A stretch of 40,406 nucleotides of DNA from Acidobacteriota bacterium (GTDB taxonomy: Bacteria > Acidobacteriota > Vicinamibacteria > Vicinamibacterales > 2-12-FULL-66-21): NCBI GenBank assembly GCA_016184105.1, contig JACPDI010000020.1, positions 1-40,406 of the forward strand, in the 5' to 3' direction. Position 1 is the first letter of the stretch; each line of letters opens with the position of its first letter. Below the pieces are notes generated by a model, which was given only the letters and a program-made list of their open reading frames with translations, had not been told where the DNA came from and did not search any database. A program made the position numbers and the translations under genes. Positions 30,829-39,274 of the stretch are shown piece by piece.

Positions 30829-33645
30829 ATGAAAGCCTGGCGCAGGGTCTCCGGACTCGCATTATTCATCGTCTTGGCGGCCGCTGCCGGTGTGCGCGCG
30901 CAGGTGCAGACCGGATCGATCACGGGGACCGCGACTGACGCGAGCGGCGGCGTGCTGCCGGGCGTCAGCGTATCCCTGTCAGGTGAAAAGCTGATTGGCG
31001 GAACCCAGACGGAGGTCACCGACGCGAGCGGCACGTACCGTTTCAGCCGGCTACCCCCCGGCGACTACCGCCTCAAGTTCGAGCTGGAGGGGTTCAAGGC
31101 GGTCGAGCGGGCCGACATCCGCGTCAGCGCGTCGTTTGTGGCGACGGTCAACGCCAAGCTCGAAGTCGGACAGCTGAACGAGACGATCACGATCACCGGT
31201 GAGTCGCCGACGGTCGACACCCGGTCGAACGTGCAGCAGGTCGTCATGAACCAGGAGATCCTCGAGGGGGTGCCGACGGGTCGCGACCCATGGTCGCTCG
31301 CGAAGATCATCCCGGGCGTGCAGATCTCCACCTACGACGTCGGCGGCACGCAGTCGATGCAGGCCAGCCAGCTTTCGGCGCACGGCTCGAGCACGAACGA
31401 CGTCAGCTACAACATCGACGGCAACACGGTGAACTGGCCGGGCAGCGGCGGCGGCGCGACGATGCTGTACTACGACCAGGGGATGTTCGAGGAAGTGAAC
31501 TACCAGACCTCGGCAATCCCGGCGGAAGTCATGGCCGGCGGCGTCTCGATCAACATGGTCACGAAGGAGGCGGGGAACGCCTGGCGCGGCAGTGCGCGGT
31601 TCTCGTACGCCAACGAGGACCTCCAGGCCGACAACTCCGATGACGCGTACCTGCGGCGCTTCAACTTCATCGGCAATCCCACCAAGCGGCTCTACGACTT
31701 CAACATCGGCGGCGGCGGGGCGATTGTCGATCGGGTCTGGGTCACCGGCACGATGCGACGCTGGGTGGTCGACCGCATGACCAGCGCGAAGAACCCTGAC
31801 GGCAGCCGCGCGATCGACGACAACACGATGACCAACTACTACGCCAAGGCGGTGTGGCAGGCGACGAAGACGCAGAAGCTGTCCGCCTCCTACAGCCGGA
31901 ACAACAAGGTCCGCGGCCACCGCCGCGACACGCCGCCCGACTTCGTGCCGGACATCGCCGCGCTGCTGCAGCGCAACCCCGCGAACACGACGCAGGTGAA
32001 GTACACGGGCATTCGCAGCAAGGCGGTCGTGGAGTCGTCTTTGAGTGCGATGATCGGCGAAACGCTGTATCACTACCAGCCGGGAACGCCCGAGAACGCG
32101 ATCCGCGTGATCGACCCGGTGCTGTCGACGGCGGACGTCGCCGCGGCCCGCCGCGAGGAACTGCCCAATTCGCGGATCCAGTTCGACAACAGCCTCTCCT
32201 ACGGGGTCAATGGCCTGGGGGGCGAGCACCTCTTCAAGGTGGGCGTGCAGTTCGCGCGCCTGCACATGAACGACCAGTTCTGGGTGAACGGCGACATGTA
32301 CCTCGTCTACAACAACCGGCGGCCCACCGCGATCCAGATCTGGAACACGCCGACGCATCACGTCAGCATCGAGAAGCTGTTCGGCGTGTTCGCCCAGGAC
32401 GCGTGGACGATCGCGCGCCGGCTCACGCTCAACATCGGCGCGCGCTTCGACATGAACCGCGGGATCATTCCCGAGCAGTCCAGCGGCGCCGGAACGTGGG
32501 TGCCCGAGCGGTCGCTGCCCGAATCGGAACCGATCGATCAGAAGCTCGGCGTCTGGCGGGTGGGGGCATCGTACGATCCCACCGGTGGCGGCAAGACGGC
32601 CGTGAAGGCCAGCTACAGCCGGTACGGCCTGCAGGTGGGCCTCGACCGCGTGCAGAACGTCCATCCCTTCCAGTTCACGTCCGCCAGCTGCCCGTGGTCG
32701 GATCTCAATGGCGACGGGGGGGCGCAGGCCAACGAGATCGGCAAGTGCTCCGGGTTCCCCGGCCTGACGGTTCGGTATGCGCGTCCCGACGGACCGAAAT
32801 GGCCCTACTCCGACGAGGTCACGCTCGGCGTCGAACAGCAGGTTGCGAGAGATCTTCGCGTCGGCCTGATGTACTACTACCGCACGAACCAGGATCAGAT
32901 CGGCCTGCGGAACGAGGCGGTGCCGACGAGCGCCTACACGCCGGTCACCGTCAACGTTCCCGGGGACCCCACGGGGCCCGGCGGCACCGCGACGTTCTAC
33001 AATCTCAACCCGGCGTTCTTCGGCCGGCAGGACAACGTCCTCGACAACAACCCGTACCTCGATACGACCTACAAGGGGTTCGAACTGACGGTCAACAAGC
33101 GGTTCTCGCACCGGTGGCAGATGCTCGCGGGTCTCACGGTGGGCGAGAACACCGGCGGGCTGAACACCGCGGCCGGCACCGGCCAGTCGGCGACGGCGGA
33201 CCTGAACGATCCGAACAACACGCTCTACACCGATGGGATCGTCGGCAACGACTCGAAGGTGGCGTTCCGCCTGGCGGGCAGCTACCGCGCGCCGTGGGAC
33301 ATCTCGATCAGCGGCAGCCTGATTTCAAACGGCGGGTATCCGTACGTGTCGACGTACTCGGTCAACCGAAACATCTTCCCCGGGCTGACGCGCTCGTCGC
33401 AGGCGGTGGCGCTCAGCTCGCGCGGCGACGAGCGGCTGCCCACCGTGACGATGTTCGATGTGCGGCTGTCGAGACCGATTCGTCTGGGCGTGAGCCGGCA
33501 GATCGTCCCGCAGTTCGACATCTACAACATCGGCAACGCGTCGTCGATCGTCCGCTACAACGCGTCGGTCGGCGGCGCGTATCTCGCGCCCGCCGAGATC
33601 GTCGCGCCGCGGATCATCCGGCTCGGATTCACGATTGACTTCTAA
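30829..33645 (+). CDS. TonB-dependent receptor with N-terminal carboxypeptidase-regulatory-like domain (Oar-like)
   Basis: A 938-residue outer membrane protein. It has a Sec signal (1-25), a CarboxypepD_reg-like domain at about 28-110 (GSITGTATDASGGVLPGVSV), a plug domain at about 115-235 and a long beta-barrel ending in the outer-membrane C-terminal pattern IIRLGFTIDF. Such receptors are abundant in Acidobacteriota and import oligomeric substrates using TonB energy. GGAGG lies 8 nt before the ATG, and the gene follows the M24-type hydrolase by 18 bp, so it probably imports that enzyme's substrate or product. No SusD-type partner is present. Confidence 0.92.
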   Translation: MKAWRRVSGLALFIVLAAAAGVRAQVQTGSITGTATDASGGVLPGVSVSLSGEKLIGGTQTEVTDASGTYRFSRLPPGDYRLKFELEGFKAVERADIRVSASFVATVNAKLEVGQLNETITITGESPTVDTRSNVQQVVMNQEILEGVPTGRDPWSLAKIIPGVQISTYDVGGTQSMQASQLSAHGSSTNDVSYNIDGNTVNWPGSGGGATMLYYDQGMFEEVNYQTSAIPAEVMAGGVSINMVTKEAGNAWRGSARFSYANEDLQADNSDDAYLRRFNFIGNPTKRLYDFNIGGGGAIVDRVWVTGTMRRWVVDRMTSAKNPDGSRAIDDNTMTNYYAKAVWQATKTQKLSASYSRNNKVRGHRRDTPPDFVPDIAALLQRNPANTTQVKYTGIRSKAVVESSLSAMIGETLYHYQPGTPENAIRVIDPVLSTADVAAARREELPNSRIQFDNSLSYGVNGLGGEHLFKVGVQFARLHMNDQFWVNGDMYLVYNNRRPTAIQIWNTPTHHVSIEKLFGVFAQDAWTIARRLTLNIGARFDMNRGIIPEQSSGAGTWVPERSLPESEPIDQKLGVWRVGASYDPTGGGKTAVKASYSRYGLQVGLDRVQNVHPFQFTSASCPWSDLNGDGGAQANEIGKCSGFPGLTVRYARPDGPKWPYSDEVTLGVEQQVARDLRVGLMYYYRTNQDQIGLRNEAVPTSAYTPVTVNVPGDPTGPGGTATFYNLNPAFFGRQDNVLDNNPYLDTTYKGFELTVNKRFSHRWQMLAGLTVGENTGGLNTAAGTGQSATADLNDPNNTLYTDGIVGNDSKVAFRLAGSYRAPWDISISGSLISNGGYPYVSTYSVNRNIFPGLTRSSQAVALSSRGDERLPTVTMFDVRLSRPIRLGVSRQIVPQFDIYNIGNASSIVRYNASVGGAYLAPAEIVAPRIIRLGFTIDF

Positions 33646-33658
33646 GAGGAGACGTTCA

Positions 33659-35189
33659 TTGAAGCGATCGATTGCACACTCCGCGTTTGCCTGCGCCGTC
33701 GCCGTCGCCGTCGTGGCGGCGGCGGCGCTGTCCGCGCAGGGGGCCGCGAGCGGCGCCCGCGCCGCGGCGCCCAAGGCCGTTCACGCCAAGCAGGTGAAAC
33801 GGCTGCTCATCGCCAACGCGATGGTGATCTACGGCAATGCCAAACCGCCGTTCGGTCCGGTGGACATCCTGAGCGAGGACGGCCTCATCGCGCGGATTGG
33901 CGATTCGAAGTCGGGCAACTGGCCGGCCGCCGACATGGTCATCGATGCGACGGGCAAGTACGTGATGCCCGGCATGATCAACACGCACATGCACTGGCAC
34001 GAGGACCGCGTGCCCGGCATCCCGATGCCGATCCAGTACGAGCGCAATCTCTACCTGGCGTCCGGCGTGACGACCACACGTGAAGTCGGCAACTCGTCGG
34101 CCGACGGCATCCGCAAGGAGGCGCTGAGCAGCCTGGAAAAGGCGAAGCGCTGGCAGGCGGAAAGCAACGCGCACACGATCGTCGCGCCCCGGATGATCGA
34201 ATACCCGTTCGTGGTCGTGGAGGGCGCCACGCCAGACGCTCTGCGCGCCCAGGTGCGCGAGCTGAAGAAACAGGGGGCCGACGGCCTGAAGCTGGCGGGC
34301 CTCGATCGCGACCAGCTGGCGGCCGTGCTGGACGAGGCGCGCAAGCAGGGACTTCGGACCACGGCGCACATCGCCGTTGAGGAGACGACCGCCCGCGACT
34401 ACGTGGACCTGGGCGTGGACTGCATCGAGCACTTCTACGGTGTGGGCGACGCGGCGCTCGACGGCATCCAGGACTTCCCGCCGGAGCACAACTCCTACAA
34501 CGAAATCCATCGCTTCGGCCGTGCGGGCGAGCTGTACATCCAGAACAACTTCAACCCGGCTAAGCTCTCGGCGGTGCTCGACGACATGGTGAAGAAGGGG
34601 ATCGCATGGAGCCCGACGCTCTCCACCTACGAGGCGTCGCGCGATCTGATCAAGGCGCAGAACCTGCCCTGGTACAAGGACTACCTGCACCCGTCGCTCG
34701 AGGCGTACTACGAGCCGAGCATGGCGCGCCACGGCACGTTCTGGATCGGCTGGAGCGAGGCGAACGAAACCAAGTGGCGCAAGAACTACCAGGTCTGGAT
34801 GGACGCGCTCTACGAGTTCGGCCGGAAAGGCGGAATCATCACGACGGGTGACGATGCCGGGTACCTGTATGGATCGCTGTACGGATTCGGCGTCGTGCGG
34901 GAGCTGGAGCTGCAGCATGAAGCGGGCTTCCACCCGCTCGAGGTGTTGAAGCATGCCACAGTGAACGGCGCGAAGGTCCTGGGACTGGAGGATCGGCTCG
35001 GGCGCGTGCGGCTCGGGTACGTCGCCGACCTGCTCGTGGTCAACGGCAACCCGCTCGAGAACCTGCGCCTCCTAGTGGACGATCAAGGACGGCATCCCGT
35101 ACCACGTGCCGACCCTGATGAAGGAAGTCAAGGACATGGTGGCGACCGCGCGCGCCGCGCGCAGCCGGTCGACCACGTCGCAGCCGTAG
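33659..35189 (+). pseudogene. Amidohydrolase family gene with C-terminal frameshift
   Basis: A secreted metal-dependent hydrolase (imidazolonepropionase/prolidase-like amidohydrolase) starting at a TTG at 33659 with AGGAGA upstream and a signal peptide. The HxH motif NTHMHWHE, IAVEE, CIEHFYGVGD and the final TTGDDAGY are present. After ENLRLL (to 35073) the frame turns to nonsense and would run on to 35872 inside the next gene. In another frame 35077-35189 reads WTIKDGIPYHVPTLMKEVKD and ends in TAG, the normal end of such proteins. Thus a segment of roughly 20 codons and the frame were lost at 35074. DNA from about 34397 to 35073 is nearly identical to the next gene (offset 1489 bp) up to exactly this point, suggesting recombination between the copies or a misassembly. 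Confidence 0.75.
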
Positions 35190-35204
35190 AACCTGAGGAC
35201 TCAC

Positions 35205-36701
35205 ATGACACGCATACTCGCGCGCGCAGCAATCGTCGGCCTGCTCATGGGCCTGACCTCCGTCGTCGCATCGACGCAGGCGCCCGCCGGCGCGCCTGCC
35301 AAGGCAGTCCACGCGAAGAAAGTGAAGCGACTGCTGATTACCAACGCCATGGTGATCTACGGGAACGCCAAGCCCCCCTTCGGTCCCGCGGACATCCTGA
35401 CCGAAGACGGCCTCATCGCGCGGATTGGCAATTCGAAGTCCGGGAACTGGCCCGCCGCGGACATGGTCATCGACGCCACCGACAAGTACGTGATGCCCGG
35501 CCTGATCAACACCCACATGCACTGGCACGAGGAGCGCGTCGGGCCGTTGCCGATCCAGTACGAACGGAACCTGTACCTCGCTTCCGGAACGACGACGGCC
35601 CGGGAAGTAGGAGGGAATCCCACCAAGACCCGGCAGTGGCGCACGGAGGCGGCGGCGCACACGATCATCTCGCCCCGGATCCTGGATTACTCGCGCCCCG
35701 ACCTGGGGCCGCAGCGCACGCCCGAGCAGATCCGCGCGGGCGTCCGCAAGGCGAAGGAGACGGGAGCCGACGGCCTGAAGATCGGCGGCCTCGATCGCGA
35801 TCAGCTGGCGGCGCTCATCGACGAAGCCAAGAAGGTTGGACTCCGGACGACCACGCACATCGCGGTCGATGAGACGACGGCGCGCGACTACGTGGACCTG
35901 GGCGTGGACTGCATCGAGCACTTCTACGGTGTGGGCGACGCGGCGCTCGACGGCATCCAGGACTTCCCGCCGGAGCACAACTCGAACAACGAGATCCATC
36001 GCTTCGGCCGCGCGGGCGAGCTGTACATCCAGAACAACTACAACCCGGCGAAGATGTCGGCGCTGCTCGACGACATGGTCAAGAAGGGGGTGGCGTGGAG
36101 CCCGACGCTGTCCACCTACGAGGCGTCGCGCGATCTGATCAAGGCGCAGAACCTGCCCTGGTACAAGGATTACCTGCATCCGTCGCTCGAGGACTACTAC
36201 GTGCCGAGCATGACCCGCCACGGCACGTTCTGGATCGGCTGGACCGAGGCGAACGAAACCAAGTGGCGCAAGAACTACCAGGTCTGGATGGACGCGCTCT
36301 ACGAGTTCGGGCGAAAGGGCGGGATCATCACCACGGGTGACGACGCCGGGTACCTGTATGGATCGCTGTACGGATTCGGCATGACGCGCGAGCTGGAGCT
36401 GCAGCACGAGGCGGGCTTCCACCCCCTCGAAGTGATCAAGCACGCCACGGTCAACGGCGCGAAGGTCATCGGAATGGAGGATCGGCTCGGGCGCGTGCGG
36501 CTCGGGTACATCGCCGACCTGCTCGTGGTCAACGGCAACCCGCTCGAGAACCTGCGCCTCCTGAACCCGGCCGGCACCGACCTGATGTCGTACAACGGCC
36601 GCATCGTCAACAACTACTCGGGGTTCGTGAAGCCGGGGGATCCCAACGCCATGACGACCGCGCGCGCTGCGCGCACGCGGCGCTCGACCACATCCCAGTA
36701 G
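35205..36701 (+). CDS. Secreted amidohydrolase family protein
   Basis: A 498-residue paralogue of the preceding gene with an intact frame. It has a Sec signal peptide (1-23), a composite beta-sandwich around VKRLLITNAMVIYGNAKPPF, the metal-binding HMH in INTHMHWHEE (near 100), DGLKIGG with a possible bridging lysine, HIAVDETT, CIEHFYGVGD and TTGDDAGYLYG with the catalytic Asp. It ends PGDPNAMTTARAARTRRSTTSQ-like rather than in WTIKDG. Family members hydrolyse cyclic amides, dipeptides or related compounds in the periplasm. Its place after an M24-type hydrolase and a receptor suggests handling of an imported amide or peptide; the substrate is unknown. Confidence 0.86.
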   Translation: MTRILARAAIVGLLMGLTSVVASTQAPAGAPAKAVHAKKVKRLLITNAMVIYGNAKPPFGPADILTEDGLIARIGNSKSGNWPAADMVIDATDKYVMPGLINTHMHWHEERVGPLPIQYERNLYLASGTTTAREVGGNPTKTRQWRTEAAAHTIISPRILDYSRPDLGPQRTPEQIRAGVRKAKETGADGLKIGGLDRDQLAALIDEAKKVGLRTTTHIAVDETTARDYVDLGVDCIEHFYGVGDAALDGIQDFPPEHNSNNEIHRFGRAGELYIQNNYNPAKMSALLDDMVKKGVAWSPTLSTYEASRDLIKAQNLPWYKDYLHPSLEDYYVPSMTRHGTFWIGWTEANETKWRKNYQVWMDALYEFGRKGGIITTGDDAGYLYGSLYGFGMTRELELQHEAGFHPLEVIKHATVNGAKVIGMEDRLGRVRLGYIADLLVVNGNPLENLRLLNPAGTDLMSYNGRIVNNYSGFVKPGDPNAMTTARAARTRRSTTSQ

Positions 36702-36705
36702 CCCG

Positions 36706-37599
36706 ATGACCATCGGCGGCGTCTACTCCGTCGTCCCGACGCCTTTCGACGAGGCAGGGGAGATCGACCACGCGAGCCTGAAGCGCGTCGTCGATCTCTT
36801 CCTGTCCGCCGGCGTGGACGGCGTGACCGCGCTCGGTGTCACCAGCGAGGTGGCGCGTCTCAACGAGGTCGAACGCGATCGCGTGCTGGAGGCGATCCTG
36901 GCGCAGGTCAACGGCCGGGTGCCGGTCGTCGCCGGAACCACGGCGGAGGGGCTGCGGCTCTGCATCGAGTACACGCGGCGCGCGAAGAGCGCGGGCGCGA
37001 CGGCGGTGATGATCTCGCCGCCGCGCATGCTGAAGATCAACTCCGACGCCGTCACGCGGCACTTTGCCGAGGTGGCGGCGGCGGTGGACGTTCCGATCGT
37101 CGTACAGGACTACCCGCCGATTTCCGGGTACGCCATGGAGCCGGCGCTGCTGGCGCGCATCGCGCGCGAGGTCGCGGCCGCCAGGACGATCAAGCTCGAA
37201 GACCCGCCGACGCCGTTCAAGACGGCGCGGATCCTCGAGGCGTCGGCCGGCGTCGACGTCCGGATTCTAGGCGGGCTTGGTGGCGTGTTCCTGATCGAGG
37301 AGCTGCTGGCGGGCGCGGCGGGCGCGATGACCGGCTTCAGTTACCCGGAGATCCTCGTGAAGGTCGTCGCGCTGTTCCGGTCGGGCCGCGTCGACGAGGC
37401 TGCCGACGCGTTCTATCGCGCCGTGCCGCTCATGCGCTTCGAGTTCCAGGAGGGCATCGGCATGGCCATTCGCAAGGAAGTGCTGCGGAGGCGCGGCGCC
37501 ATCCGCCACGCGGGGATCCGCGCGCCCGGCGGGACGCTCGATCGCGGAACGCGCGAGGCGCTCGATCGCGTGCTGGCCTGGGTGAAGTTGCCCGCATGA
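36706..37599 (+). CDS. Dihydrodipicolinate synthase (DapA)/N-acetylneuraminate lyase family aldolase
   Basis: A 297-residue TIM-barrel protein with GVYSVVPTPFDEAGEID at the start, LGVTSEVARL, Tyr136 in QDYPPIS and the Schiff-base Lys163 in TIKLEDPP. The GVTSE rather than GTTGE motif and the catabolic neighbours speak for a 2-oxo acid aldolase or dehydratase, such as an oxo-sugar-acid enzyme, rather than lysine biosynthesis. The start is 4 bp after the amidohydrolase stop and the stop overlaps the SDR start (ATGA). Confidence 0.88.
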   Translation: MTIGGVYSVVPTPFDEAGEIDHASLKRVVDLFLSAGVDGVTALGVTSEVARLNEVERDRVLEAILAQVNGRVPVVAGTTAEGLRLCIEYTRRAKSAGATAVMISPPRMLKINSDAVTRHFAEVAAAVDVPIVVQDYPPISGYAMEPALLARIAREVAAARTIKLEDPPTPFKTARILEASAGVDVRILGGLGGVFLIEELLAGAAGAMTGFSYPEILVKVVALFRSGRVDEAADAFYRAVPLMRFEFQEGIGMAIRKEVLRRRGAIRHAGIRAPGGTLDRGTREALDRVLAWVKLPA

Positions 37600-38387
37600 T
37601 TCCCGGGCTGAGCGGAAAAGTGGCGATGGTGGGGGGCGGCAGCCGCGGCCTTGGATACGCCGTGGCGCACGCGCTGGCGCGCGAGGGGGCGCACGTGTCG
37701 CTCGCCGCACGCAACGCCGACGCGCTTGCCGGCGCGGCTTCCCGCCTCGTGCAGGAAACCGGCGCGGAGGTGGTCGCCGTGCCCGCCGACCTCAGCGCGG
37801 CTGACGGCATCGAGCGGTGGTACAACGCGACCACCGAGCGCTTCGGCGGCGTGGACCTGCTGCTGTCCAACACGGGCGGCCCGCCGGCCGGTCCCGCGCT
37901 TGCGTTCGACGACGCGGCGTGGAACGCGGCGTTCGCGCAGCTCGTTCTGAGCGTCATCCGGCTCGTGCGCCTGGTGGTGCCGGCGATGGAGCAACGCGGC
38001 GGCGGCAGCATCCTGATGGCGACTTCGTCGGCGGTGAAGGAGCCGATCGCGAATCTGGCGCTGTCGAACGTGCTGCGCGCGCCGGTGAGCGCGCTGGCCA
38101 AGACGCTGGCGCTCGAACTGGCGCCGATGAACATTCGCGTGAACCAGATCATTCCGGGACGGATCGACACCGATCGGGTGAGGCAGCTCGACGAGGTGAA
38201 CGGCCGCCGGAACGGGCTCACGGCCGACGAGCAGCGAAGCCGGTCGATGGGGACCATCCCCATGGGACGTTACGGGACGCCGGAGGAATTCGGGATGGTC
38301 GCGGCCTTCCTGCTGTCGGACGCCTCGTCGTACATGACGGGCGCGTCGGTGCTGGTGGACGGAGGGCTGACCCGGAGTGTCATGTGA
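37596..38387 (+). CDS. Short-chain dehydrogenase/reductase lacking the catalytic tyrosine
   Basis: A 263-residue SDR with the NAD(P) motif [20 protein letters not shown] in place of the usual NNAG, a SSAVKEP strand and the C-terminal [15 protein letters not shown]. The YxxxK site is replaced: [17 protein letters not shown] holds Asn where Tyr is expected, a feature of the NTGGPP subgroup often annotated as 3-oxoacyl reductase. It may use another residue or have a different role. It overlaps both neighbours, so it is part of the aldolase-glycyl radical enzyme unit. Confidence 0.87.
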   Translation: MIPGLSGKVAMVGGGSRGLGYAVAHALAREGAHVSLAARNADALAGAASRLVQETGAEVVAVPADLSAADGIERWYNATTERFGGVDLLLSNTGGPPAGPALAFDDAAWNAAFAQLVLSVIRLVRLVVPAMEQRGGGSILMATSSAVKEPIANLALSNVLRAPVSALAKTLALELAPMNIRVNQIIPGRIDTDRVRQLDEVNGRRNGLTADEQRSRSMGTIPMGRYGTPEEFGMVAAFLLSDASSYMTGASVLVDGGLTRSVM

Positions 38388-39273
38388 GCCTCGCGAGCCG
38401 CCGGCCGGCCGCATCTTCAACATTCAACGTTTCGCCATTCACGACGGACCCGGGATCCGGACGACGGTCTTTCTGAAGGGATGCCCGGCACGGTGTGTGT
38501 GGTGTCACAACCCCGAGAGCCTGTCGCCGTGGCCGGAGTTGCTGTACCTGCGCGAGCGTTGTCTCTCGTGCGGCACCTGCATCCGCACGTGCCCGAACGG
38601 AGCCGACGCGCGGCTCTGCACCGCGTGCGGTGCCTGCGCTCAGGCCTGTCCGACGGGCGCGCGCCAGTTGGCCGGCCGTCGCATGGCGGTCGCCGAGGTC
38701 CTGCGCGAGGTGCAGCTCGATCGCGTGTTCTTCGAGGATTCCGGCGGCGGCCTGACCGTGTCCGGTGGCGAGCCGCTCTCGCAGGCCCGCTTCGTTCACG
38801 CACTGTTGCGGGGCGCCCGGGAGGCGGGAATGTCCACGGCGGTTGACACGTGCGGCGCCGGATCGCGCCAGGCGCTGCTCGCCATCGCGCCGCTGGTGGA
38901 CGTGTTTCTCTACGACCTGAAGATCGCCGACGACCGGCGGCACGCCGAGTACACGGGCCTGCCGCTCAAGCCGATTCTCGCCAACCTGGAGGCGCTCGGG
39001 GGCGAGCATCGGAATATCTGGTTGAGGATTCCGATCGTGCCGGGGTTCACCGATGACGAGCGCTGCCTCGAGACGGCGGCCGGCATCGCCGCCGCCAACC
39101 CTGGCGTGCGCCGCGTGCACCTGCTGCCGTATCACCGGACCGGCAGCGCCAAGTTCGAGCGTCTCGGGCGACCGTATGCCCTCGCGTCGGTGACGCCGCC
39201 GGATCCCTCGCGCATGCGCGACCTGGCGACGATCTTCGAGCGGAAGGGCCTCGATACGATCATCGGAGGATGA
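38377..39273 (+). CDS. Glycyl radical enzyme activating protein (PflA family)
   Basis: A 298-residue radical SAM enzyme. [30 protein letters not shown] contains the CxxxCxxC cluster site. Two more four-cysteine ferredoxin-like sets follow ([11 protein letters not shown] and [11 protein letters not shown]), typical of activases for non-PFL glycyl radical enzymes. It uses SAM to put the glycyl radical on the enzyme encoded next. The start is a GTG at 38377 overlapping the SDR by 11 bases; no better start exists before the conserved FNIQRF. Confidence 0.92.
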   Translation: MSCEPREPPAGRIFNIQRFAIHDGPGIRTTVFLKGCPARCVWCHNPESLSPWPELLYLRERCLSCGTCIRTCPNGADARLCTACGACAQACPTGARQLAGRRMAVAEVLREVQLDRVFFEDSGGGLTVSGGEPLSQARFVHALLRGAREAGMSTAVDTCGAGSRQALLAIAPLVDVFLYDLKIADDRRHAEYTGLPLKPILANLEALGGEHRNIWLRIPIVPGFTDDERCLETAAGIAAANPGVRRVHLLPYHRTGSAKFERLGRPYALASVTPPDPSRMRDLATIFERKGLDTIIGG

Positions 39274-39274
39274 G

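Noticed and set aside
33635-35872. A single 745-residue open frame through both amidohydrolases
   Set aside because: After 35073 its residues are Arg/His-rich nonsense that overlap the second, well-conserved gene in another frame; the true ending is visible in a different frame up to 35189.
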